From: Streptomyces sp. IMTB 2501
GTDB taxonomy: Bacteria > Actinomycetota > Actinomycetes > Streptomycetales > Streptomycetaceae
Reading direction: 5' to 3'
NCBI RefSeq assembly: GCF_001953885.1
Contig: NZ_MQUS01000004.1
Span: 310,001 to 374,000, forward strand
Length of the DNA stretch: 64,000 nt
A program made the position numbers and the translations under genes. Every line of letters begins with the position of its first letter. Position 1 is the first letter of the stretch. Below the pieces are notes generated by a model. That model was not told where the DNA came from and made no database searches. It was given only the letters and a program-made list of their open reading frames with translations. Below, piece after piece: positions 7,582 to 16,145 of this stretch.

Positions 7582-8877
7582 GTGAACCCAGCGTCCGTCC
7601 CGCACGGCCCGCGCAGACCCACCTGGGCGGGCCGCAACTACTCCCTGCTGACCACCGCGGGCGTCGTGACCAGCCTGGGTGCGAACGGCTCCCTCGTGGC
7701 GGCCGCGTTCGCGGTGCTGGACGCGGGCGGCGACGGCGGGGACGTGGGACTCGTCGCCGCCGCGCGCACCCTGCCGCTAGTGGTGTTCCTGCTCATCGGC
7801 GGCGCCCTCGCGGACCGGCTGCCCCGGGACCGCGTGATGGTCGCCGCCAACGCCCTCAACTGCCTCTCGCAGGGCACCTTCGCCGTGCTCGTGCTGGCCG
7901 GCGAGCCCCGGCTGTGGCAGATGATGCTGCTCTCGGCGCTGGGCGGGACCGGTCAGGCGTTCTTCGGCCCGGCGGCCGAGGGCATGCTGATGTCCTCCGT
8001 GGAGGGCGAGCAGGCGGGGCGGGCGTTCGCCGTCTTCCGCATGGCCGTGCAGGGAGCGGCCCTGGGCGGCGCGGCACTCGGCGGCGCCCTGATCGCCGCC
8101 GTCGGCCCGGGCTGGGTCCTCGCACTCGACGCGGCCGCATTCGCCCTCGCCGGCGCTCTGCGTTCCTTCCTCGACGTCAGCCACATTCCGCCGCGCGCAC
8201 CCGGCGAGGGCATGCCGGCCGATCTCCGCGACGGCTGGCGGGAGTTCATCGGCCGTCCCTGGCTGTGGGGCATCGTCGTACAGTTCTCGATCACCAACGC
8301 GGTGGTCGGCGCGGCCGAAGCGGTCTACGGCCCGCTCGTCGCCCGCGACAGCCTGGGCGGCGCGGGACCGTGGGGCCTGGCACTGGCCGCGTTCGGCGCG
8401 GGCACGGTGACCGGCGCCCTGCTCATGACCCGCTGGAAACCCCGCCGCCTGCTCCTCGCCGGCACGCTCTGCGTCTTCCCGGCGGCCCTGCCCTCCGTCG
8501 CCCTGGCCGTGCCGATGCCGGCGGGCGTGCTGTACGGGGTGATGTTCGCGGCCGGTACGACGGTGGAGGTGTTCGGCGTGTCCTGGATGACCGCGCTGTA
8601 CCAGGAGATCCCCGAGGAGAAGCTCTCCCGGGTCTCGGCGTACGACTGGTTCGGCTCGGTCGCGCTCACTCCCCTGGCCACGGCACTGGCCGGGCCCGCC
8701 GAGGCGACTTTCGGCCGGGCGGCCGCGCTGTGGGGCTGCGCCGGCCTGGTCGTGCTGGTCACCGCGCTGGTGCTCCTGGTCCCGGACGTCCGCACCCTGC
8801 CCCGCCGCACCCAGCCGGTCGCCGCCTCCGGGACCGCGTCAGCCGATGCCGAACGCCCCGTCGGGGGGCTCGGGTGA
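7582..8877 (+). CDS. MFS transporter, enterobactin-exporter type
   Basis: 431 aa from the GTG at 7582, with about 12 hydrophobic segments. The loop between helices 2 and 3 carries GGALADRLPRDRVM, the MFS motif A (GxLaDrxgrr). Proteins of this subgroup (MFS_3) export small molecules or siderophores. The substrate here is unknown and no siderophore genes are adjacent. The last 39 bp overlap the 3' end of the convergent gene at 8839-9684. Confidence 0.85.
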   Translation: MNPASVPHGPRRPTWAGRNYSLLTTAGVVTSLGANGSLVAAAFAVLDAGGDGGDVGLVAAARTLPLVVFLLIGGALADRLPRDRVMVAANALNCLSQGTFAVLVLAGEPRLWQMMLLSALGGTGQAFFGPAAEGMLMSSVEGEQAGRAFAVFRMAVQGAALGGAALGGALIAAVGPGWVLALDAAAFALAGALRSFLDVSHIPPRAPGEGMPADLRDGWREFIGRPWLWGIVVQFSITNAVVGAAEAVYGPLVARDSLGGAGPWGLALAAFGAGTVTGALLMTRWKPRRLLLAGTLCVFPAALPSVALAVPMPAGVLYGVMFAAGTTVEVFGVSWMTALYQEIPEEKLSRVSAYDWFGSVALTPLATALAGPAEATFGRAAALWGCAGLVVLVTALVLLVPDVRTLPRRTQPVAASGTASADAERPVGGLG

Positions 8878-9684
8878 CGGCACGGCGTCGGCGTCCTCCA
8901 CGGGTCGCGCGCCGGCGATGAACTTCCGTACTGCCGCCCCGTGTTCGACCCGCGCCGGAAACGCGTCCGCCGCGGCGCGACGGGCCAGCGCGGCGGTGTC
9001 GAGAGACCGGTGCGAGGCGACGAGCACCGCGTTCCCGAACCGCCGGCCGCGCAGCACACCCGGCTCGGCGATCAGCACCAGCTCCGCGAAGTACTCGGCG
9101 AGCGTGGCCAGTTGGGAGCGCAGAAAGCCGAACGGCGCCGCGTCGGCGAGGTTGGCCAGATAGACCCCGCCGGGCCGCAGTACGCGCTCGGCCTCGCGGG
9201 CGTAGGCGAGCGTGGTCAGATGCGCCGGCACCCGGGACCCGCCGAACACGTCCGCGATCACTACGTCGGCCGAGTCGTCCGGCGCGGCCTCCAGCCAGGC
9301 CCGGGCATCGGCGGCGTGCAGCGCGACACCCGAGCCCGCCGGCAGCGGCAGATGCTCGACCACCAGCTCCAGCAGCCCGGCGTCGGCCTCGACGACATCC
9401 TGCCGCGAGCCGGGCCGGGTGGCCGCCACATAGCGCGGCAGCGTCAGCGCCCCTCCCCCGAGGTGCACCACATCCAGCGCCCGCCCGGCCTCGGCCACGA
9501 CATCCAGCACATACCCGAGCCGCCGCGCGTACTCGAACTCCAGATACGCCGGCTCGTCCAGATCCACATACGACTGCGGCGCCCCGTCGACCGTGAGCAG
9601 CCAGGCTCGCTCCCGATCCACATCGGGCATCAGCTTGGCGGTCCCATGGTCGGTGGTGCGGATGACAGGTCTGGCTTCGCTCAC
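8839..9684 (-). CDS. Spermidine-synthase-like methyltransferase-fold enzyme
   Basis: 281 aa from the GTG at 9684 (VSEARPVI). The Rossmann motif HLGGGALTLPRYVA (about 72-85) and the acidic loop VEADAGLLEL match spermidine synthases, as does the DSADVVIADVFGG segment (about 140-152) holding the catalytic-region Asp. The N-terminal beta-hairpin YVDLDEPAYLEFEY is also of this family. Whether it makes polyamines is unclear: many actinobacterial members lack proven aminopropyltransferase activity. It is convergent with, and overlaps, the MFS gene. Confidence 0.8.
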   Translation of the reverse strand: MSEARPVIRTTDHGTAKLMPDVDRERAWLLTVDGAPQSYVDLDEPAYLEFEYARRLGYVLDVVAEAGRALDVVHLGGGALTLPRYVAATRPGSRQDVVEADAGLLELVVEHLPLPAGSGVALHAADARAWLEAAPDDSADVVIADVFGGSRVPAHLTTLAYAREAERVLRPGGVYLANLADAAPFGFLRSQLATLAEYFAELVLIAEPGVLRGRRFGNAVLVASHRSLDTAALARRAAADAFPARVEHGAAVRKFIAGARPVEDADAVPSPEPPDGAFGIG

Positions 9685-9824
9685 GGCACCATTGTCACCG
9701 GGGCTCGGCGAACACCGGATGCCGGGGCCTGCCGGAGGGGCGTGGGGCTGCATCGTTGTGCGGCTTCCGCCGCGTGGGCGCGACCAGCCACGACGCGCCC
9801 GCAGACCCCCACGCACCTCAGCCC

Positions 9825-11000
9825 CTACGAACCGACGGAAACCACGGTTCCCGCACCCACGGTCCGCCCGCCCTCACGGATGGCGAACCCCAGACCGGGC
9901 TCCAACGGGACCTCCCGTCCCAGCTCGACACTCATCTCCACGGTCTCTCCGGGCCGGGCCACACCCACCGAACCGAGGTCGACGTCCCCCACCACATCCG
10001 CCGTACGGATGTAGAACTGCGGCCGATACCCGGTCGCGACCGGTGTCGTACGACCACCCTCCCGCGCGGAGAGCACGTACACCTGCGCGGTGAACCGCCG
10101 ACGCGGCACCACGCTGCCGGGCGCGGCCACGACATGCCCGCGGCGGACCGCGTCCCTCGGTACGCCCCGCAGCAGCAGCGCCACGTTGTCCCCGGCCTGC
10201 GCCTCCTCCATCGGCTTGCCGAAGGTCTCGACGCCGGTGACGACCGTCGCGACCCCCGCGCCGAGCACCTCGACCCGGTCGCCGACCCGAACCGTGCCAC
10301 GCTCGACGGCCCCGGTGACGACGGTCCCCCGCCCGGTGATGGTGAGCACGTTCTCGACGGGCAACAGGAACGGCGCGTCCAGGTACCGCTCGGGCATCGG
10401 CACATATGTGTCCACCGCGTCGAGCAGTGCCTCGATGGACGCCGTCCAGCGCGGGTCGCCCGCCAGCGCCCTGAGGCCCGAGACCCGTACGACCGGTACG
10501 GAGTCGCCGGGGTAGCCCTGGGCGGTGAGCAGGTCGCGGACCTCCAGCTCGACGAGGTCGATGAGTTCCTCGTCGTCCGTGCCGTCGGCCTTGTTGAGCG
10601 CGACGACGATGTGGTCGACGCCCACCTGCCGGGCGAGCAGCACGTGTTCGGCGGTCTGCGGCATGATCCCGTCGAGCGCGGAGACGACGAGGATCGCCCC
10701 ATCCAGCTGCGCGGCTCCGGTGACCATGTTCTTGACGTAGTCGGCGTGGCCCGGCATGTCCACGTGGGCGTAGTGCCGGGTGTCGGTCTCGTACTCGACG
10801 TGCGCGATGTTGATGGTGATGCCGCGGGCGGCCTCCTCCGGGGCCCGGTCGATGCGGTCGAACGGCACGAAGGTGCCGGTGCCGCGCTCGGCGAGGACCT
10901 TGGTGATGGCGGCGGTCAGGGTGGTCTTGCCGTGGTCGACGTGACCCATGGTGCCGATGTTCAGGTGCGGCTTGGTGCGCACGTAGGCCGTTTTGGACAT
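9825..11000 (-). CDS. tuf3: Elongation factor Tu, third-type (EF-Tu3)
   Basis: 391 aa. It carries all GTPase motifs: GHVDHGKT (about 19-26), RGITIN, DMPGH (the usual DCPGH with Cys changed to Met), NKAD and SGLRAL. It is more divergent than housekeeping EF-Tu, with many conserved positions changed ([13 protein letters not shown], a short C-terminus ending VVSVGS). This matches the EF-Tu3 proteins known from S. coelicolor and S. ramocissimus, whose transcription responds to the stringent response. It stands alone, away from the str operon. The ATG at 11000 has GAGG upstream. The leader contains hairpins and a small ORF. Confidence 0.9.
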   Translation of the reverse strand: MSKTAYVRTKPHLNIGTMGHVDHGKTTLTAAITKVLAERGTGTFVPFDRIDRAPEEAARGITINIAHVEYETDTRHYAHVDMPGHADYVKNMVTGAAQLDGAILVVSALDGIMPQTAEHVLLARQVGVDHIVVALNKADGTDDEELIDLVELEVRDLLTAQGYPGDSVPVVRVSGLRALAGDPRWTASIEALLDAVDTYVPMPERYLDAPFLLPVENVLTITGRGTVVTGAVERGTVRVGDRVEVLGAGVATVVTGVETFGKPMEEAQAGDNVALLLRGVPRDAVRRGHVVAAPGSVVPRRRFTAQVYVLSAREGGRTTPVATGYRPQFYIRTADVVGDVDLGSVGVARPGETVEMSVELGREVPLEPGLGFAIREGGRTVGAGTVVSVGS

Positions 11001-11058
11001 GGCTGTACCTCGAAGCCTCTCAGCCGTGGAAGGAAACGCGGGACCCCGAGGACTGGCC

Positions 11059-11101
11059 GACCCTCCCCCTGCGGGGTCCGCCGGACGTTCCGGAGAGGGT
11101 C
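11059..11101 (-). promoter_or_regulatory. Nested hairpins in the tuf3 leader
   Basis: GACCCTC (11059-11065) pairs with GAGGGTC (11095-11101). Inside it lies a smaller perfect hairpin, CCGGA-CGT-TCCGG (11081-11093). The structure sits between a 41-codon ORF and the tuf3 start and overlaps the ORF stop codon, as in attenuators. It could also be a terminator for the small ORF. Confidence 0.4.
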
Positions 11102-11225
11102 AGCTTCGGGCGCCGTCGACGGCGGCCACGAGGAGCGGGACGGCAGCCTTCGGCGCATCCGCGACGGCGGATGCTGCGAGGAGGAAGGCGTACCGGAACA
11201 TGCCGTCGATCATCACCCAGGGCAT
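11100..11225 (-). CDS. Possible 41-aa leader ORF upstream of tuf3
   Basis: Starts ATG at 11225 and reads MPWVMIDGMFRYAFLLAASA, then an Ala/Val/Leu-rich end. Third codon positions are strongly G/C, but in such a GC-rich genome that is weak evidence. There is no clear ribosome site (an internal ATG lies four codons later). Its position, same strand and 99 bp before tuf3, with a hairpin starting at its stop codon, suggests a leader peptide. I recognise no homologue. Confidence 0.3.
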   Translation of the reverse strand: MPWVMIDGMFRYAFLLAASAVADAPKAAVPLLVAAVDGARS

Positions 11226-11289
11226 GTCCGGCGTCGAATGATTTTTCGCGGTACGCGAGTTGGGCCGCGGTAGGCGACCGGGGCCGGAT

Positions 11290-12024
11290 TCAGGCGCCGA
11301 TGTTCTTCAGCGCCTCCCGCACGGTCAGCGGGGCGAACCGGCCCCGCTCCCGCGCCAGGAAGGCCCGTACGGCCTCGGGGTCGGTCTTCGCGTACTCGCG
11401 CAGCGCCCAGCCGATCGCCTTGCGGATGAAGAAGTCGGGGTGCCCGGACTGGAGCAGGCAGTAGGCGAACAGCCGCTCGGGGTCGGTGTGTTCCTTGTAC
11501 GGCAGCTGATGGAGCAGGGCCGTGCGAGCCACCCACAGGTTTCCGTCGCCGATCCAGGAGTCCATGTCGGCGGTGAGCCCGGGGTCGGCGGCGACCAGGC
11601 GGCCGACCACGTGCGCGGCGAGCAGATCGACGGTGTCCCACCAGGGGACGGTCGTCACGAGGTGCCGGGCCACCGGCAGGAAGCCGGAGGAGCAGCGGGC
11701 CGCGTGCCTGCGCAGAAGGTCCACCGCGAAGTAGTGGTACTCACGCTCGGGCAGCGCCCAGCAGCGCAGCGCGATCGCGGTGCAGTCGGCCTCGTCGGGG
11801 CGGGGTGTGCCCGCGAGGACGGTGCGGGACAGGGCGCGGCGCTGCGGGGTGGGAATGCCGAGGAAGGGCGCCACGTCCTTCATGTACGCCCGCATCGCAC
11901 CGGCCCGCCCGGGGTCGGCGGCGGGTGGGAACACGGCCGTCAGCCGTTCCAGCACGGTGTCGGCGAGCGCACTGCGCGGCACGTCCGGCGGGGTCGCGCC
12001 GGGGACGGTCATGGGACGAACCAT
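11290..12024 (-). CDS. AlkD-family DNA alkylation repair glycosylase
   Basis: 244 aa from the ATG at 12024 (an ATG at 12012 is the alternative). All alpha-helical HEAT-like repeats. The WWDTVDLLA segment (about 133-141) carries the Trp-Asp pair of the AlkD active site, and DSWIGDGNLWVARTALLHQL and HPDFFIRKAIGWALREYAK are further family hallmarks. AlkD enzymes excise positively charged alkylated bases such as 3-methyladenine and 7-methylguanine. A -10-like TATATT (12037-12032) ends 7 nt before the ATG, so the mRNA is probably leaderless. The -10 lies inside a LexA-like box, pointing to SOS control. Confidence 0.85.
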   Translation of the reverse strand: MVRPMTVPGATPPDVPRSALADTVLERLTAVFPPAADPGRAGAMRAYMKDVAPFLGIPTPQRRALSRTVLAGTPRPDEADCTAIALRCWALPEREYHYFAVDLLRRHAARCSSGFLPVARHLVTTVPWWDTVDLLAAHVVGRLVAADPGLTADMDSWIGDGNLWVARTALLHQLPYKEHTDPERLFAYCLLQSGHPDFFIRKAIGWALREYAKTDPEAVRAFLARERGRFAPLTVREALKNIGA

Positions 12025-12028
12025 GACG

Positions 12029-12044
12029 TCGAATATACGTTCGC
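12029..12044. promoter_or_regulatory. LexA (SOS) box candidate over the alkD promoter
   Basis: TCGAATATACGTTCGC matches the actinobacterial LexA consensus TCGAACRNNNGTTCGA at all but two fixed positions. It overlaps the putative -10 (12032-12037, minus) and ends 5 bp from the start codon, an ideal repression position for a DNA repair gene. Confidence 0.55.
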
Positions 12045-12248
12045 AAACCGGGTGCCCGCCACGGCGCGCCACCACCGCCCGACGGGGCTTGCAACCCCTT
12101 CCGTACGGGCGTTCCCTGGAAGTACCGGCGGTGATGCGGGCGCATGGGGCCACGGCACAGTCCGAGGGCCCGCGCCTTCGCGTGCGTCCCCTCCGCAGCG
12201 GCCCCTCCGTGCCGCCGTCGTCCAACGCTGGACACGGAGGTGACACAG

Positions 12249-13397
12249 GTGAAAGCCGTTGTCTACGAAGAGCCTTTCAGTGTGGTCGTGAAGGATGTCC
12301 AGGATCCTCGGATCCAGCACCCCAACGACGTGCTCGTACGCGTCACGTCGACCGCCATATGCGGCTCGGACCTGCACATGTACGAGGGCCGCACCGCGGC
12401 CGAGTCGGGCATCGTCTTCGGACACGAGAACCTCGGCATCGTCGAGGAGGTCGGCAGCGGCGTGACCTCCTTGGCCAAGGGTGACCGCGTCGTGATGCCT
12501 TTCAACGTGGCCTGCGGATTCTGCAAGAACTGCCTCGCGGAAAAGACCGGGTTCTGTCTGACGGTCAATCCCGGATTCGCCGGCGGGGCCTACGGCTATG
12601 TGGCGATGGGCCCGTACACGGGCGGCCAGGCCGAGCTGCTGCGGGTGCCGTTCGCCGACTTCAACTGCTTGAAGCTGCCTGCGACCGACTTCGAGACCGA
12701 CTTCGTGCTGCTGGCCGACATCTTCCCGACGGGCTACCACGGGTGCGAACTCGCCCAGGTGTCCCCCGGTGAGAGCGTGGCCGTCTACGGCGCCGGCCCG
12801 GTGGGTCTGATGGCCGCCTACTCCGCGCTGCTGCGCGGTGCCGCGAAGGTCTTCTCCGTCGACCGGGTGCCCGAGCGGCTCGCCAAGGCCGCGGAGATCG
12901 GAGCCATCCCGATCGACTTCACCAAGGGCGACCCCGCGGCGCAGATCAAGGAACAGACCGGAGGTGAGGGCACCGACAAGGGCGTCGACGCGGTCGGCTA
13001 CCAGGCCCAGGCGCACGACGCCAGCCACGAGGAACCCGCCATCGTCCTCAACGAACTGGTCGAGACGGTACGGCCGACGGGCATGCTGGGCGTACCGGGT
13101 CTGTACGTGCCCTCTGACCCGGGCGGTCCCGACGAGCACGCCAAGCACGGCCAACTGCTGGTCTCCATCGGCCGGATGTTCGAGAAGGGCCAGCAGATGG
13201 GCACAGGTCAGTGCAACGTCAAGCGGTACAACCGCCAGCTGCGCGACCTGATCATCGCCGGGCGGGCCAAGCCCAGTTTCGTGGTCTCCCACGAGCTGCC
13301 GCTGGACCAGGCACCGCTGGCGTACGAGAAGTTCGACAAGCGGATCGAGGGCTACACCAAGGTCGTCCTGCACCCCGGGCACGCGCTCGCCGCGTGA
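12249..13397 (+). CDS. Zinc-dependent formaldehyde dehydrogenase / alcohol dehydrogenase (FdhA-like)
   Basis: 382 aa from a GTG at 12249, with GGAGG 8 nt upstream; the frame is open back to 12144 but without a ribosome site. It is a medium-chain dehydrogenase: catalytic zinc ICGSDLHMYEG with GHENLG, four structural-zinc Cys in CGFCKNCLAEKTGFC, and the NAD Rossmann motif GAGPVG (about 187-192). The FNCLKLP and LLADIFPTGYHGCELA segments and the long C-terminal insert with YVPSDPGGPDEHAKHG are typical of glutathione-independent formaldehyde dehydrogenase/dismutase. The physiological aldehyde is not fixed by sequence. Confidence 0.87.
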   Translation: MKAVVYEEPFSVVVKDVQDPRIQHPNDVLVRVTSTAICGSDLHMYEGRTAAESGIVFGHENLGIVEEVGSGVTSLAKGDRVVMPFNVACGFCKNCLAEKTGFCLTVNPGFAGGAYGYVAMGPYTGGQAELLRVPFADFNCLKLPATDFETDFVLLADIFPTGYHGCELAQVSPGESVAVYGAGPVGLMAAYSALLRGAAKVFSVDRVPERLAKAAEIGAIPIDFTKGDPAAQIKEQTGGEGTDKGVDAVGYQAQAHDASHEEPAIVLNELVETVRPTGMLGVPGLYVPSDPGGPDEHAKHGQLLVSIGRMFEKGQQMGTGQCNVKRYNRQLRDLIIAGRAKPSFVVSHELPLDQAPLAYEKFDKRIEGYTKVVLHPGHALAA

Positions 13398-13447
13398 CGT
13401 GACACCCTTGGCGGCGATCACCGGTGTGCGTGGGTTAGTGTCACCGG

Positions 13448-14221
13448 ATGCTCGATGCCACCACCCGCTCTGGGGGCACCGTCACGGCCTCTCCCCGGGT
13501 CGCCGCCACGGAGTGCGCCGTACCCGCGTCACCCCTGTCCGGCGCGGGGTTCGCCGCCCGCTGCACGCGCGCGGTGCGGTCCCCCTACGCCCGGCTCTCG
13601 CTGCTGCTCGCCCTGCTGGCCGGTGCCGCCGCGGGCGTGCTGGTCTTCGAGCCGCAGCGGCTGCTGACCCACGGCTGGCCGCCGCAGCTCGGCGGGGCCG
13701 CGGCGGCCGTGGTGTTCGCGGTGGCGTACGGGCTGTGCACGGTGGCGTTCGTGCCGCGGCCCCTGCTCAACCTGGCCGCGGGCGCGCTGTTCGGCTCGCA
13801 GGTGGGGCTCGCGGCCTCGCTGGCGGGCACGGTGCTCGGGGCGGGCGTGGCGTTCGGGCTCGGCCGGGTGCTCGGGCAGGACGCGCTGCGCCCGCTGCTG
13901 CGGGGCCGCTGGCTGAAGGCGGCCGACGGGCAGCTGAGCCGGCACGGGTTCCGGTCCATGCTGGCGGCCCGGCTCTTTCCCGGCGTGCCGTTCTGGGCGG
14001 CGAACTACTGCGCGGCCGTGTCCCGGATGCGCTGGTGGCCGTTCCTGCTGGCCACGGCCGTGGGGTCGGTGCCGAACACCGCGGCCTACGCGGTCGCCGG
14101 CGCCCGCGCCTCGGCGCCGACGTCCCCTGCCTTCCTGATCGCGATGGCCGGCATCGCCGTACCGGCGCTGCTGGGCTCGGTGGTGGCCTGGCGCAAGCGG
14201 CACCACCTGCGCGGCCGGTAG
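13448..14221 (+). CDS. TVP38/TMEM64 (DedA-like) membrane protein
   Basis: 257 aa with about six hydrophobic segments. The family core is clear: the re-entrant motif GALFG followed by a second hydrophobic stretch, then AARLFPGVPFWAANYCAA and GSVPNTAAYAVAG. Related proteins act in lipid or polyprenyl-phosphate flipping, so a link with the nearby uppP is conceivable but unproven. The ATG at 13448 has no ribosome site, but TTAGTG sits 7-12 bp upstream as a possible -10, suggesting a leaderless message. It is convergent with the thiolase. Confidence 0.8.
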   Translation: MLDATTRSGGTVTASPRVAATECAVPASPLSGAGFAARCTRAVRSPYARLSLLLALLAGAAAGVLVFEPQRLLTHGWPPQLGGAAAAVVFAVAYGLCTVAFVPRPLLNLAAGALFGSQVGLAASLAGTVLGAGVAFGLGRVLGQDALRPLLRGRWLKAADGQLSRHGFRSMLAARLFPGVPFWAANYCAAVSRMRWWPFLLATAVGSVPNTAAYAVAGARASAPTSPAFLIAMAGIAVPALLGSVVAWRKRHHLRGR

Positions 14222-14234
14222 CAACCGACAGGGA

Positions 14235-15404
14235 TCAGACGCCTTCGAGGATCATCGCGTTGGCCAGTCCACCCGCCTCGCACATGGTCTGCAGGCCGAA
14301 GCGAGCGCCACGACTCCGCATCGCGTGGACCAGGGTGGTGGTGAGCCGGGTGCCGCTGGCGCCGAGCGGATGGCCGAGGGCGATGGCTCCACCGTGCACG
14401 TTGACCCTGGTGAGGTCGGCGCCGGTCTCCTGCTGCCAGGCGAGGACCACGCTGGCGAAGGCCTCGTTGACCTCGAAGAGGTCGATGTCGGCCAGGCTCA
14501 GACCGGCCTTGTGCAGCACCTTCTCCGTCGCCGGGATGACGCCGGTGAGCATCAGCAGCGGGTCGGAGCCGGTGACGGCGAAGCTGTGCAGCCGGGCGAG
14601 CGGACGCAGGCCCAGGCGGGCCGCGGTCTCGCTGGAGGTGATCAGCACGGCGGATGCGCCGTCGTTGACGGGGCTCGCATTGCCCGCGGTGACGTTCCAC
14701 TCGATCTGCGGGAAGCGTTCGCCAAAGCCGGGGTCGTAGTAGGCCGGCTTGAGACCGGCGAGGATCTCCGGGGTGCTGTCGGGGCGGACGCTCTCGTCGC
14801 GGGCGACGCCGTCCAGCGGGGCGACCTCGGCGTCGAAGAGCCCGGCCTGCCACGCCGCGGCGGCCTTGTGGTGCGAGGAGACGGCGAACTCGTCCATCCG
14901 CGCACGCGTGAGGGACCACTTGGCGGCGATCAGCTCGGCACTGATCCCCTGCGGGACCAGGCCCTCGGGGTAGCGCTCGGCGACGCCGGGCCCGAACGGG
15001 TCCTTGCCGGCGGGCACGTTGGACCACATCGGCACCCGGCTCATCGACTCCACACCGCAGGCGATCACGAGGTCGTAGGCGCCGGAGATCACGCCCTGCG
15101 CGGCGAAGTGCACGGCCTGCTGGGAGGAGCCGCACTGGCGGTCCACGGTGGTCGCCGGGACCGTCTCGGGGAAGCCGGCGGCGAGGACGGCGTACCGGGT
15201 GGTGTTCATGGCCTGCTCGCCCACCTGGTCGACGGTGCCGCCGATGACGTCGTCGATCAGCACGGGGTCGACGCCGGAGCGCTCGACCAGGGTGCGCAGG
15301 GTGTGAGCGAGCAGCTGCACGGGGTGGACGTGGGCGAGGGAGCCGTTCGGCTTGCCCTTGCCGACGGGGGTGCGTACGGCTTCGACGATCACTGCGTCGC
15401 GCAT
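14235..15404 (-). CDS. Acetyl-CoA C-acyltransferase (thiolase)
   Basis: 389 aa with AAGGAGG 8 nt before the ATG. Nucleophile Cys91 in DRQCGSSQQAV, GNASPVNDGA, GGAIALGHPLGASG with the active-site His, and the C-terminal Cys in TMCEAGGLA. Catalyses thiolytic cleavage of 3-ketoacyl-CoA or its reverse; the CEAGG variant and FadA-like features suggest beta-oxidation rather than acetoacetyl-CoA synthesis. Divergent from an HxlR regulator with an operator-like palindrome between them, so joint control is likely. Confidence 0.9.
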   Translation of the reverse strand: MRDAVIVEAVRTPVGKGKPNGSLAHVHPVQLLAHTLRTLVERSGVDPVLIDDVIGGTVDQVGEQAMNTTRYAVLAAGFPETVPATTVDRQCGSSQQAVHFAAQGVISGAYDLVIACGVESMSRVPMWSNVPAGKDPFGPGVAERYPEGLVPQGISAELIAAKWSLTRARMDEFAVSSHHKAAAAWQAGLFDAEVAPLDGVARDESVRPDSTPEILAGLKPAYYDPGFGERFPQIEWNVTAGNASPVNDGASAVLITSSETAARLGLRPLARLHSFAVTGSDPLLMLTGVIPATEKVLHKAGLSLADIDLFEVNEAFASVVLAWQQETGADLTRVNVHGGAIALGHPLGASGTRLTTTLVHAMRSRGARFGLQTMCEAGGLANAMILEGV

Positions 15405-15484
15405 GGCGCGGGCCTCCTTGGCCGCCTGGCTGTCCGTAGCGGGCTACGGCAGCTACCAGTGAGTAGGAAATCCGAACTCACGAT

Positions 15485-15522
15485 AACTCGTCGAGTTGGA
15501 AAATCAAACCCTCCTTTAGACT
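15485..15522 (+). promoter_or_regulatory. HxlR promoter with overlapping palindrome
   Basis: AACTC-GTC-GAGTT (15485-15497) is a perfect inverted repeat. It overlaps TTGGAA (15496-15501), a possible -35. TAGACT (15517-15522) is a good -10 and lies 7 bp before the ATG at 15530, so the message is probably leaderless. The -35 to -10 spacing is only 15 bp. The palindrome is a likely HxlR operator for both divergent genes. Confidence 0.5.
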
Positions 15523-15529
15523 GGCCTGC

Positions 15530-16006
15530 ATGGCCGCAAGGAAGTCCGCGCAAGACCCGCGCCCCTGCTCGATCGCCGACGCCCTCGCGCTGGTCGGCGA
15601 GAAGTACTCCCTGCTCGTCCTGCGTGAGGTGTGCCTGGGCAACGGCCGCTTCGACCAGCTCGTACGCAACATCGGCGCCCCGCGCGACATCCTGGCCACG
15701 CGGCTGCGCCGGCTCGTGGACGCCGGGATCCTCACCAAGCGCGTCTACAGCGAGCGCCCTCAGCGCTTCGAGTACCGGGCCACCCAGGCGGGCCTGGAAC
15801 TGGAGCCGGTCCTGATGACGCTGAAGGAATGGGGCGACCGCCACATCCGCAAGGGCGCCGGCCTGCCCATGGCCGTCGAGCACAGCTGCGGCCACGAACT
15901 GGTCCCGGTCGTCACCTGCCAGGCCTGCGGCGACGAGGTACGGCACGAGGACCTCACGGCCCACCCGCAGGCCCCGGGCTGGACGATCAAGGGCCCGGCC
16001 GCCTAA
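15530..16006 (+). CDS. HxlR-family transcriptional regulator
   Basis: 158 aa. Winged-helix HxlR domain at about 10-105: PCSIADALALVGEKYSLLVLRE, FDQLVRNIGAPRDILATRLRRL, then the wing ERPQRFEYRATQAG. The C-terminal tail has two Cys-His elements, HSCGHEL and CQACGDEV, that look like a small zinc ribbon. Near the N-terminus there is also a single Cys (RPCSIAD) of the type used as a redox or quinone sensor in HxlR proteins. Divergent from the thiolase, its probable target. Confidence 0.87.
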   Translation: MAARKSAQDPRPCSIADALALVGEKYSLLVLREVCLGNGRFDQLVRNIGAPRDILATRLRRLVDAGILTKRVYSERPQRFEYRATQAGLELEPVLMTLKEWGDRHIRKGAGLPMAVEHSCGHELVPVVTCQACGDEVRHEDLTAHPQAPGWTIKGPAA

Positions 16007-16145
16007 CGCTCCGCCGAGGGGACCCAGTCAAAGGACACCGCCGAACCCGGCCCGGCCCCCGTTTCCCCGCTGTCACCTCCGCCCGCTACTCTGCCCTCGG
16101 CATTTGAACACCTCTTTACCCGACAGCACTGGACGTCCTGCCTTC

